From Ptiloglossa arizonensis (Eukaryota > Arthropoda > Insecta > Hymenoptera > Colletidae): DNA of 64,000 nucleotides. The DNA lies in the NCBI RefSeq assembly GCF_051014685.1, contig NC_135054.1, forward strand, positions 9,738,001-9,802,000, given 5' to 3'. Shown one piece after another: positions 36,101 to 48,600 of the stretch (positions are counted from its first letter, which is position 1; each line of letters begins with the position of its first letter). The notes under the pieces were generated by a model. That model saw nothing but the letters and a program-made list of their open reading frames with translations. It was not told the origin of the DNA and made no database searches. The translations under genes and the position numbers were made by a program.

Positions 36101-37685
36101 AAATGTTTCGATTTTAAATTTCATTCTTTTATAAAGACTACTTAGCTTTGTTTATGAAAATCTTTGTATTCATTGACAAATAATTTTACATTTGCTTATG
36201 CCTATTATAATAATCAAGGCAATCTCTTTTCTCTCTTAGAAAATTAATTAATAAATTCAACATTTAAATTGCTGCAGATGAATTAATATTTCCACTACTT
36301 TATTACAGACATTCAACTACAGGCGTACAAACTTTCAAATACTACTCAACATGTGGTAATGTGAGTAGCACAACTCATTGAGAGATCAGAAAAGAATATA
36401 ATAGCTGATAATTAGTTCTGGAGAATTGCAATCACAAAAAATTTATTAGAAAAAATCTTACATACGTTGGAACGCTAAGAAAGAATAAAAAAAGAAATAT
36501 CTAATGAATTTGTTACAATAAAAAGTTTGTAATAAGGTTGTTTTTATTGAACATATTATAAACAAGAATATGAATGTTTGTATGGAAGGTTGAGTGATTA
36601 TAAGTTAGGTACTAAATTAGGTTATAGATTTAAGTTGGTAATAGTGTATGGAATATGTGAGGTTGAGCGACTGGTATAACTGGATAGTTGGGGATTGCGA
36701 GAAATAACGTGTGCACGTGTGTGATGAATAATATTTTAATTTTTATCTTAATTAATAAGTAAATATTATACTTATTTCCCAACAGGATTAAAAACCAAAA
36801 TCGTCTACTTTCGGTTTTCAGAACGTAATATTATTTTCATATACAGTGATGAGTTTATCTGAACACATTTTCTAAAATTTTCAAAAATATTAATATTCCT
36901 TTAAATATGGAACATTGTATTTCAATCAATGTAGTGTTATATTTAAGCCAATAAAGTACATTGTCTCTCTATGCCTTGCAATGTCTGTTTTCTTTGTCTT
37001 TTCAAAACACAGAAGCCGGTTGTATTCAATTTTGCACCATTTCGTTCGTAACCGTATCGGTTACAAATCTCTAAACAGTCATTACCACAAAGATTATTCT
37101 TCAAGCACATTAATATTTATGAGTATGCTTTTTCAGTTGTAATTTTATTAATTACATATACAGTGAGTATAAAAAGTGTGCTAGCAATCGAATTAATAGA
37201 AGATCCCTAAGTAAATAGAACAACTTATTCCGTTGTAATAGTACACACCAAAATGTGAATAAGACCGATGGCTGATAGATAAGATATTTCATCTATTTTA
37301 TGAGCCGCGCGTGGTAAATACTATTTATGTCCACGCAAAATAAATGAAAACCAATAAAATAAGTGACACAAATTCGTGTGTAAAATACGTACATATGCGT
37401 GAATCGATTGTGTTAACGTGGATAACAATTCAGATATGTAAACTATAATCATTTTTGTTCATTACCAAAGATAATGTTAAATGTGTCTTGTTTCTTGATT
37501 ATTTTTATAAAAGCTAGTTCCTATTATTTAAGAAATTTTATTTACATTTTAATTTGAAATAAAACAGTTCTTTTATTTGATAGAAAACCTCATATCATAT
37601 TGAGATTGTATAAGATCCCATGGGAATAATTGTTTAAAAAATTGGGTGCGAGTAATTAAGGGTTAATAGGATCGTCATAGTTCAA
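33181..37685. other. 3' UTR and intergenic AT-rich region
   Basis: Begins with the 3' untranslated region of the membrane-protein gene; the first AATAAA after the stop is at 33,608-33,613. No other gene, transposase motif or inverted repeat was recognised up to 37.68 kb. Open frames at 33,557-33,829 minus and 36,915-37,142 plus have no recognisable content. Confidence 0.45.
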
Positions 37686-37689
37686 TCCA

Positions 37690-38040
37690 CTGAGAACTTA
37701 TGAAGCAAGAAGTAACCATCACTACCGATCTTTACTGTGAGCAATTGGAACGGGACGCGACAAGTGATATTACTTGTGACAATGCAAGTCACAAATAGCA
37801 AAAGAAATTAAGGAGTTCATCAATGTATTAGGATGAGAAATATTGACATGTGCTGTTTATAGTGCAAACCTAGCTCTGTCAGACTATCATTTATTCAAGT
37901 TCCTATAGCATCATCTGGCAGATTCCCATTTCAAAATGTTAAACGATGTGAAAAGATGCATAGATGGCATCTGGCAAAACATGTTTGAGCATCAAATCAA
38001 CATCAATAGTTGGTTGATATAAGGTCGTGTCATGTAATGT
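37690..38040 (+). mobile_element. Mariner transposase remnant
   Basis: Broken frames give EVTITTDLYCEQLERD (compare VTI.GEVYC.QL.R), a ruined catalytic CDNASH block (compare HDNARPH), LALSDYHLFKFL--HLADSHFK (compare LAPSDYHLF.SLQ..L....F) and NDVKRCIDGIWQ. The order and spacing fit a mariner C-terminal half. No terminal repeats were recognised. Confidence 0.7.
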
Positions 38041-38199
38041 ACACTCCCAGATAAAATGATAGCAGAAGCGTGCTATGTTTAATTTCTCATGTTAGGATTA
38101 TGCTAGCGTAGAAACTTTGAGTTATATGTATAACGTACCTTCTACGAATATGTAAATATAACATAGATTGACCTTACTTCGATAAAATTTCTTAGGAGA

Positions 38200-38640
38200 G
38201 AAAGACATAATCCAACATAGACAAAATGATAGCATATTAGAACGAAGAACTGTACAAGAAGACCAACAGTATTATCTGAACGCGATACACAAACAATAAT
38301 ATATGCGACTTCCAATCCTTGTGCTACTGTGAGGGAGATCGCTAAGAAAGCTAAAGTGGAAAAAAATATACAGAATGTTCGTTGTGTATTCCAGACTAGC
38401 AACATTGTAAACCGAAGTAGAATAATGAGAAAAGCAATATTAAATATAAGACGTAAAGAGGCAAGTTTGGTATTTGCAAAGGAACATGTTCCTTGGAAAA
38501 AGACTCAGAGACGAATAATTTTTATTGATGAGATAAGACGCATATGTCTTCTAGAAATAGATTTTTTTAAAGACTGTAACTTTTCACAATTTAATTTTCA
38601 AGACTTCAAATTACTATTTAAGACGAAAAAAGAATCGATT
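38200..38640 (+). mobile_element. Tc1-like transposase remnant
   Basis: The frame from about 38,250 reads RPTVLSERDTQ, then (38,327 on) TVREIAKKAKVEKNIQNVRCVFQTSN, IMRKAILNIRRKEASLVFAKEHV and IIFIDEI, in the order of Tc1 transposases (GRP linker, second helix-turn-helix, K..R..FA..H, then the first catalytic F.DE). About 110 codons remain open. The part after the first Asp is lost. It is close to the mariner remnant just upstream, so the two may be nested or simply adjacent. Confidence 0.75.
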
Positions 38641-38941
38641 TTTTCCAAATTTCAAACAGTCCTGTCTTAAAACAACCGTTTAATTCAACTTTATTTTCAG
38701 ATTGCAAACAACGTCAGTTACAATGGCGAGATTTACTGAGATAAATTTCCATCTTTCAACACTTTTTACTATAGAACCTAAGTAACTTTCATACCTGTAT
38801 GTCCAAATTATCAGATTCTTTAATTTTCGAAAGATGTTCACTAATAGTATGTGCTTTCTTTTCCCGAACGATTTCTATTACATCAAGGTTAATCACTGTC
38901 GCAGAAAGAGTAATTTCTTTCGTCACATTCTAATCAGACGA

Positions 38942-39658
38942 TTAAACGGATGTGTGCACTATCTGTATGTGTTTCATGAATGCCTCTTCTTCGGCAAAAA
39001 TAGAGTCATAGACTATGCAAATGATGGCATTCTTATTGACAGGCAATGACGAACTTGTTACTACTTTGTGGATCATCCTTTTATGTATTGACATAAAGCG
39101 CGATTGAAATTTCTCCTTTATACCGTCTAAAACTCCGTCCTCCGGAACTGTACATATTTCATTTAACGTATCGACTACTGTCGATGACGACACTTCCTGT
39201 TCAATAATACATTCATTCATGGGATTCGATGCATCGACTAGTTCCATATTTTTGTCGCAAAAATCCGGTAAATCCTTTAAAATTGCAGGTGAAAACTGAT
39301 TATATTCGAAATTGTTGGTTAGTTCATTTATAAGCGTATTAAAGTTGGGTCTAGAAGAGTCTAACAATAAGTTAATAGGTTTATTCATATCAACAATTTT
39401 ATCATGTATCTTATCTCTACCATGAACATGTATGATATGTGAGTATTGGGTAATAGAATTTCGAAATTTTTCATCGCAATAAAAGCATTTGTGTTTCAAG
39501 TAACTAACTTGATTCACATTAGAATGTTTACTTACATGAGCCTTAAGTAATGTCAACCAAGGAAATTTACAACCACAATATTCACATATATAATTTCCAG
39601 CATTTATAAATCGTGATCTATGTTTAACTAAATTACTGTGGGTATCGAATATTATCTC
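38942..39658 (-). pseudogene. In-frame continuation of the zinc-finger gene beyond its TAA
   Basis: Directly after the TAA at 39,659-39,661 the same frame stays open for 238 codons. It starts with a half finger lacking its CxxC (IFDTHSNLVKH), followed by two intact C2H2 fingers (CEYCGCKF...H...H and CFYCDEKF...H...H). After a linker comes a last finger in which the second Cys is Tyr (CIVY). The spacing is that of the upstream three-finger modules, so this was or is part of the protein. It could be reached by readthrough or by removing a 96-base intron (39,753-39,658, donor GTATGT, weak pyrimidine-poor acceptor CCTAAG), which keeps frame. Alternatively it is a decaying 3' end after a nonsense mutation. 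Confidence 0.6.
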
Positions 39659-42600
39659 TTAGGCTCTTATTTCTTGAGGCTCTTGATCAGTAGAAGACAA
39701 AATGAAAGCATTAGATAATTTGACAGGTGCGATTTCAATATTTTCAAACATACCGACTGGATTCTTATTGCCCCTCATATTGTTCGGTTGTTTAGTAACG
39801 ATTCTTGGAAATGTTTCGTATCTATGCAAATGTAATATATGCATTTGAACATTTGTAGAGTTTGGGAATCCTTCGTGACATATTGGACAGTGATGATCAG
39901 ACAAAATAAAATTTAATTTTGTGTGTTTTAGTTTATGCACCTCCAAGCGATACAACTCCATAAACTTTCTGTGACAAATGGAACACGAATACCCACCAAT
40001 GTCAGAGTACTCTAATAAGTGATCTTTCAACTTCATCTCATCTTCAAACTTCATGTTGCAAGTCAAACACGTAATATTATCTCTTCTGCTGTCAGATTTC
40101 TCAGCATCCTTGCTATTAGATTCCTGATCTGCATTTAATTGATCAGATATGTTGTGGCTACTTTCTAGAGCAGAGTTGCTTCCATGAAAATGTTTCTCAT
40201 GACATACCATCGATGTACTTGTCGTTAACACTTCCCCGCAGAAACGACATTTATAACAATTACTGGTATCGCAACCATTGTGGTTTAAACTTTGATGTTT
40301 AATAAGAATAGCAGCAGTACGACACTTTTTGTCACATTTATTGCACTTGAAGTTACCATTGAGAGAATATTCTATTTCATGCATTTGTAGGTCCATTTTA
40401 TTAGTAAAATATAAGGTACAAATGTCACAAGTGTACGCCATTAATGGTATCTTCATTTGCGTGTCGATATTGTTGGTTGTCAATGCATAATTATGATCTT
40501 GCTCGTATTTCTGATCACCCGATGTAGAAGATGCTTCGTGTGAATGAAAATGTAACTTGTGTGCGTAAAAATGTAATTCTTTATTGAACCCTTCGCTGCA
40601 TATATCGCATACGTAAGTATATGAATTATGTGTAATCTTTGGATAGTGTACCAACTTCTTGTGGTGATAAAGCATATACATTCCCTGGAAAACCTGATTA
40701 CAAAATGTACACGTGAAAACTTGTCCTTTGTAATAATACTTGTTATGCTCGATGAAACATTCATGGGATTCGAATGATAAGTTACAGACAGTGCAAACTG
40801 TGTTTATGTTTCGAGTATATTCATCGCTTTGACATGACTTGGATGTCATAACAGTCTGATCACTATGGAAGTGCCGCTCATGAACTTGAATGTTTGCTTT
40901 TTTACTAAAGCCCTGGTTGCAAAACTTGCAAAAATACTTGTAGTCTAATGAACACATAGGCGCATGAGTCGCGAGCATGTGAAGCTGTAACAGTCTCTTA
41001 GTAGTGAACAATGTGCCGCAGACTGTGCACTTATTATTGGCAGGTTTGCAAAACGTACGCTCGTGCATACACAAGTTTTGAAACGTTTGGAATTGTTTAT
41101 TGCAAATAATACAAGGAAACTTCACTTTTTCTATGCCAGTCAGATCAGTTTGGTAATTTTTTACGCACACGATATTATTGATTAACCTTTTCTGACTTGG
41201 AACTATTCGTGACTGCAATGATGTTGCTTTAGAAGCACGTAAAGTTGAATTTATTGTGGATTCTATTCCATCGATGATAGACGAATGTTTGTTTGCTGGA
41301 TATTGTATCGGAAAATTAGAATCGTTTTGAGTATCCGACACATTTAATGTTGCAATACCTTTTTTGTGTTGTTTTGATAAAGGAAAAGAGGTTTTCATGC
41401 GAGATTCTTTCTCTTGCTTCTTCGTATTTTCATTAATTCGACGGCATAATTTCTGATGCTGGATCAAACACGATTTCAAATAGAATCGCTTATCGCAAAA
41501 TTTACATTGATGACGTTTCCTAATCGCATTGCACCTTATTTCACGGTCAATCAGCAGATCGTCACTTTTAGACCGTATATTTTTGGTACAATGTAAAATC
41601 ATGTGTTGTTTCAGCATCACCGATGTATTAAATTTTACATGGCAAACGCAGCATTGCTTTCGTTTGGAAATTGTATGTTGACACAAATAATGACTCAATA
41701 ATTTATTTCTGGATGTGTATCGTGCTTTGCATATACTTGACATGTAAACCACGTGAAGTAGTTCGATGTGTTCGTGCATGTTCTCCCTTGAAGAAAAAGA
41801 TTTTTTACAAATTTTGCACTGAAATTCCTTTTCGTTAATTTCGATTCTATCGTTGATTCCGGGTAGCTCTTCTTGATATGTTAGTGATTCGTTATCTTCA
41901 ATTTTTATTAAATCATTAACTATCACTACTGGAGATTGTGGGGCATCTACCGTTAAATGACTTGGACTCATTGGTTGATCATTTTCAAAATCTTCCATTT
42001 TTATCGAACTAATTTGCAAAAATGTACATTCGGATTCTTGAATCCTAAAATTGCTTCCATTGAGGATCTCGTCACACCTCTCCAAACAAATTACACATTC
42101 TTTACATTTGAATTTTAATTTTAGCTCTTCTTCGAACAACAATGCGTTTTCTCGTTTTCGTTTACGCGTAATAACAGAGTTACCTTCATTAATTGGTTTA
42201 GAAGGAAGTATACTATCCAATGCAACTGAGGGTCGGTTCGCATCTCTCCTTACTATTTGCCTACAATCATTAACTATGTTACTCGAAGTTGTAGAACTGT
42301 AGGCATTTTCAGATTCAACCTTTATTTTATCCTTTAATGAATCTGCCATCATATTTGAATCCATATGTTCTTCGACAAATGGTACTTTATCAGTAGAAGA
42401 ATCAATTTCAGTAGACATAACATGCACAGTTTCTGCCTGCATATTTACTACCTTCCTTTCACAGAAATAATTTATTTCTTGCGTTCTGTCTTGTCTAGGA
42501 ATAATAGTAGTCTGGTCTGTACAACTAACTTTTTCTGAATTAACTAATTCCTCTTTCTGTTTTCCGTTAAAGAATGGAAGAAATTCTACAAGAGTTGTTT

Positions 42601-45600
42601 GCCTCAACTTTTTCCCTGGTGAACTACTTAAACTGTTTAACCTCTCTGTTATGTCAGCGTTCTCTATATGATTGTTATTGTTTCCGTTTAATACAACCTC
42701 TCCAACTTTATTAACGTCAGCGTTTACTACATGATGGTTAGTATTTTCTATTAGTATATTTTTTTGTGTTTTATCAGCCTCGATTTCAGAAATAAATTTT
42801 AAGTTTTCGTGAATATGAAGTAAATGAGCCTGTAGGGGTCTTTTGGACGAGAATGTTCTCTGACAGAAGTTACAAATATATCTGTTACTGCGAGGTGAGA
42901 CAGGAGGTTGTGAACGTGGACAAGCTTTTTTGTGTCTAACTAACATAGAAATTGAACTAAAAATTGCATTGCATATATCACAGATACACTTTGAACCTGT
43001 ATCATATAATATCTTATGACATTTCATATTAGTTTTATTGGTAAAGGGTAATAAACACACATCGCATTCCACAAATTCCGATTTCTTCCTGTCCGTATGA
43101 TACTCATTATTAAGACATCCGCGCAAATATTTCCGTCGTTTCTTCATAGTTTGGATCTTTTGCCCTTCCAATTTCCTTGGTTCTAAACATCTACGTTTCT
43201 TTTTATTAAGAACTAATTTTTTACTTTTCGAGTCAGCATGCTTTTTAAGTAATAGACGTTCATTCTCCTTATCATTTGTCAAATTTGGAAAATTATCTCC
43301 TAGGGTTAATTTACTTCCAGTCACTGACCCTATGTTGCTAACTGACGAAGAATCGTTGTGATTATGAGTCTCTGGATCAGATGGTTCTTCTTTAACCTTT
43401 ATTCCATTTTCCGGACACTGAAAAAAATATGCAAACCTTATTTAATAAATATTATAAAAAATAACAAATTTTAGATTTTTTTATATGAATATTAAAGGTG
43501 CTCCATTCCACACACCATATAACTGTTAAATGAATTGAATAAACAAACATTTTTTAATTCGTACCCAATTGCAACCTAGTGCTATTCAGATTTCAGAAGG
43601 TATTATATAATATAGCTGCTACTAGCTATTGCTAATTATATTCACAAATTTATCCAAGTATCACATAAAAGACAGGATATCACATAAAATCCATTTAACT
43701 GGAAACAGTCGAATATTTCATGAGAGATTAAAGTTATTAAAAAAATTTTCTTATAAAAGTTATTTAATGTAGAGGAGAACATTAGGTAGTATATTAATTT
43801 CTTTGTAGATACAATGGAGGAAGAGATATCACAGTTAATTTAATTTTTTTTAATGGGATTCTGCATTTTTTTATTCATAATATAGTAGCGTTTATTGAGA
43901 AAAGTACAATAACGTACCACATGATATCACTCCATCAAGTCAGATAAGTGCAAGTCGCCTAATTAAATTTTACGTATCTGTATCGGTTGTTAGTTGTACT
44001 GAATGGTGCCAATTCGACTTACGTTCATGTTACTTCTATGGATTTTATTTATGTCTTTTTACTGTATGTAAAGATAGCATGTTGTAAATCATTGTATTTA
44101 TCTCTACAAACACTGCTATATTATAAATAAACAATTACAAGATCTTATTTTGTAAAAATTAACTTGACCTTAATATTTCTTCCACCATTGAATCTACAAG
44201 AAAATTGTTTACTCTGCCTAATGTCTTTCTCTATAACAATCAACTTTTGTAAAAACATTTTTTTGATAACTTTAATCTTGTATTATCGAAGCGTATATAT
44301 ATTTCAAGAATTCAGAATAACATTACTTGTTACCAATAAACAATAGTGTAAATCCTAAAGAGTACATATATTGTAAACTTTAACAAGTTTACTGATATAT
44401 CCCCATAACAAATTCTCTGTTTATTTTGCCGTCAATGAATTAATAAATTTTGCATGTTTTCTGCGAACCAAATAAAACCCCATTGATACTGGAACACTAT
44501 CGATGTGATGGACACGAAGTGTTGGTCATCATGAGGATTTTAGTGGGTAGGTCCCGCACCCAGGGTTTCGGGGCAGCGAATCCCATACTTCCCCCGCTCC
44601 CGACCTCACCCCAAGAAGTCGGGGAAGTCTTAAAAAAATTTCCCCCATGAAAAAAGAATTATTTATATTCTTGGGTTGAAACATAAGTTCGTTGCCTTTC
44701 AGAGCGAAATGTACTATAGTTTTCCTTCAATGTTAATGAAAGTGCCTTGCCCAATATTTTGGCAACGAGTAAAGCCCTCGCTTGAAGAAAATCCTTGCTA
44801 CAGGTTGTTATACAAATAAATCTGTAAGCCAAGTTCCAAGTGCATCATCATTTTGAAAGAAGATTCTTTGCAAGGCATTTGAGAGAGAACGAAATACATG
44901 AAAATCTGTAGGGGCAAATCTGAGGACTACGGCAAATGGCGAACGGTTTTCTAATTCAAATCCTGAATCATTAATTTAGTAAGGTTTTGCTATGTCTGGT
45001 CCAGCGTTGTCATAGAGTAGAAGTAAACCATGTTGACGACATGGTCGTTTCAAAGGAATGGCTTCTATTAAACAATGGAATTGATTACAATACAATGCAG
45101 CAGTATCACTTTGATTTCTTGGCGGTAGTTCGTGATGGATAATGCTATCTATGTCCCACTATACACACAGCACTGTCCTGCGTGAATGAAGGTCTGCCTT
45201 AGAATAAGGCATTGCTTGCCTCTCTGCACTTAATCGCTCTTTTCGCCGTTTCATGTTCATATATAGACACCATTTCTCATCGCCTGTACCAATTCTGATC
45301 AAGCCTTGTAACATACAGTTTTATAAAGTATCCTGTATCATCGACATTATCCACTTCATCGTTAGATTCGTCATTGATTTGTCCTGACGTGATAGTTTCT
45401 CTTTCTTTTAGGCGTGGCATGAAAAATTGTATCTCATTTTCAAATATATCCATTTCTTTTATTTATTTGTGATTTCTCCGTTTTTATTTTTTATCTCTTT
45501 TATTTGTTAGAGATCTATGATACTAGTACCATGAACTATTTCATTGTTTTTTGCAATTTTTAACCAGAAAAATTAAGTAAAATTAGTAATCATTACTAGT

Positions 45601-48600
45601 AATAGTTAGCTGACACATATGTTGCTTTCTAGACTTTTACCAATCTTTTTCGTATGAAACTTTGTTTTCGAAAAAATGGAGTTTGAAAATTTGTCGAGTA
45701 TTGCCTTCCGCTAACTTGAAGTTTCGCGGGACGATACAGTGGCAATGAGGATTCGGATCACCCATCCGCACCTGAGCCGTACGTTCTGAACCTCAGCCAC
45801 ACAGTCTACCATAGTAGTAGGAATAGATTTCAATTATGTCCCTATCTCAATATATATACAAATATAAAGCTTGGAGACTTATCGTTTATGCTTATATTTA
45901 ATGCATAAAATGTTTGTATTGTCTCATAAGAGTTATTTAATACAAAAAAGAAGATATTTAATATTAACAGTTTTTCTATAGGCAGAGTAATAAAGATGAT
46001 TTTGAAATACAATTTTCCTTAACAAAATCAAATATTTTGTATGACACAATTCGACTTAACTCTAGTCATTTTTCACAAAAAAGTATTAAGCCATGTTTCT
46101 CAAGAGTAACAATGTTCGAAAAGTATTAAAATTTAACATTGCTATTACCCCATATAAGAAATACAGAACGAATGGAATAATAAAAATCAGAAAATTAAGT
46201 TTTTTCTTAAAGAAAAGTATACATCTTTTTTGTCTGTATATCAACACATGAAAGCTATTATAATATTTACCATGAAAATTTTGTTATTTCTAAATTTGTA
46301 GCTGGCCAAAAATTGATCAACCTTTGTCTGAAACATTTTTTCATCAACTATTGGAAGTGCCTGAAAAATCGTGGCGACAGTTACGTGCCACACCCTGTAT
46401 ATAACTTCGTTTGAAATGAATGAAAATTCATTTTTACTTATTTCTAAATTATATTATTCAATTATTTTTGTTCTTAAAAAGAATTTTATTTATCTCTACT
46501 AGTAATTATATAACCAATGCTTTCCTAGCATATTGTCCTGTATTAGGTATAACTAATGTATAATAGTAATATGTTAAAACTACGCCAATGAGGCTCTTCC
46601 TGCCGTGTATTTCTCATTATCACGCTCTATCTCGCTACTTTCTTCGTCAATCAGTCCACATAACGAACTAGAATTGAATGCGGGCGTGAGAATAAGTGTA
46701 CTCCTTCCACGTTTCTCGCATTTCTGCCACGAGACTTCAAGTCAGTGGTAAAGTGGTAAAGAATACACACAAACCACACACATAAAGCGTTTGGGCATAC
46801 ATCAACTACTGAAGTGAGTTCCACAAATTACGAAACAGACTGTACATTGAAGATAGTAATCTACATAGTATGGCATGGTTGTAAAGTTTTAAGAACAGTG
46901 ACGCGTAATGCTTTTGGAAGAAGACTGTTTACACATCAACAAAGTTTTTTTTTAAATTTCCAATGATCTCAGCCCAAACAACGCTTAATCTTTCTTAGAA
47001 ATGGGATTGTGTATTGCGAGTAATGTATTATACATATTATGTATTGACTTTTTCTTATGCCTATAAAAATGTTAAACCAAATTTTTGAACGTTGTTACTA
47101 TATATATTGTTCATTTTGTGTTACTATAGGGTAATAAAACAATGATAAGCGTTGGGGGTAAAAAGCCTTTTAATAGGCTACCGGTCGCTAAGCGACAGAA
47201 ACCGATTAATAGGCTACTTGTCGGTAAAATATTAAATAAAATTTTCCTCCCTTGAATTTTTCTTTACATAAAGTAGTGTATATATATTTTCTTGTTTAAT
47301 TTCTATATAGCAGAATAAACAACTTAATTTGCGCATACTACTTATATAAATAGACAGTCGTTCACATATCAAATGTAAACGACACAAATAATTGTTACTA
47401 CTTGATAAAATATGACACAAGCGCCATCCGTAGGAATAAGTAAATAGCAAGCGTTCGTTTGAATATTGTATTAATCTCCAAGATGGCGTATCGTATGCTC
47501 ATTGAGTTTAAAGACAAAGGCCGTGCTAGGTATTTTAGTACAAAGCAACGATATATTCTTCATCTATATATAATTTGTAGTTTTGTATATAAACTATGTA
47601 AACAGTAAAGTGTTAAAGTAGTTAATTTAATTTACTTTACTTTTAAGGGCGCATAGGGGCCTTTTTATGGGGTCTTGCTACAGCCCTGATGATAACAGTA
47701 GGTTTACGTGCCCCGCAATACAACTCGTTAACCTTAACGCAACTCGAGATGGCATATAACAATCCTACAAGAACAGACCGTTAAGAGAAGGGACTGACTA
47801 AATATGATCTTTTTCGGACCGCATATAGTCGAAATACCATAATACAACGTGTCACAAATACATGTTCCCGTCTCCAATTGTACTTTTTAGCTGAGAAGCA
47901 AGGATACGTAGCGTAGTAGACTTGCTTCGCAATTTGTACGTATAATATACTACCCCGGAAACGTCATTTTAACGGTTTATGCAAATTTACCTACTGCTCT
48001 TAAAGTCTCAAAAAATCATGCAAATAATATAATATTCTTGTATACTACTATTTTTTTTAATGCATTAAATAGTAAGTAATCCTTTTTGTAAAATACTAAA
48101 ACTGGATTAGATTATAGTAAGTGTGACATAAGAATAATAAATTATTTATTAAAAAGCACAATAAGCATAATGCCATAATGCAAAAATTAGTGTAGAAAAA
48201 TGCACAATATAAAATATATTGTATATCTGAATTCTATATAAAATAGTAAAAAATATATTATATAATAATGTAATATACTTAATTTTAAATTAATATAAGT
48301 ATTTCCCTGTTTTCATAGTTTTATATTACATATAAGAATGAGAATTAAATCTAATAATAATGTCAAAAAAATACCAAATATTTATAACAGTAAAATGTAA
48401 AATTGATATTTTCTGAAGACAAGGATTTCATAATGTGAAACAAGACAAGAATAGGTATCAAAGTTATTGAATTAAACACAAAGCATATTACATTATTTTA
48501 GCTCTCAAAGTCATTGTAATGATGAATTCTAAAAGGTAATTACATTTTGTACAAATATAATCCAACTTAGTTATTTAAAAATTAAGGTACATTTGAAGAT

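Noticed and set aside
40480..42302. Frames inside the zinc-finger exon on both strands (40,480-40,764 minus and 42,051-42,302 plus)
   Set aside because: They overlap the long zinc-finger coding frame in other frames and have no independent support.
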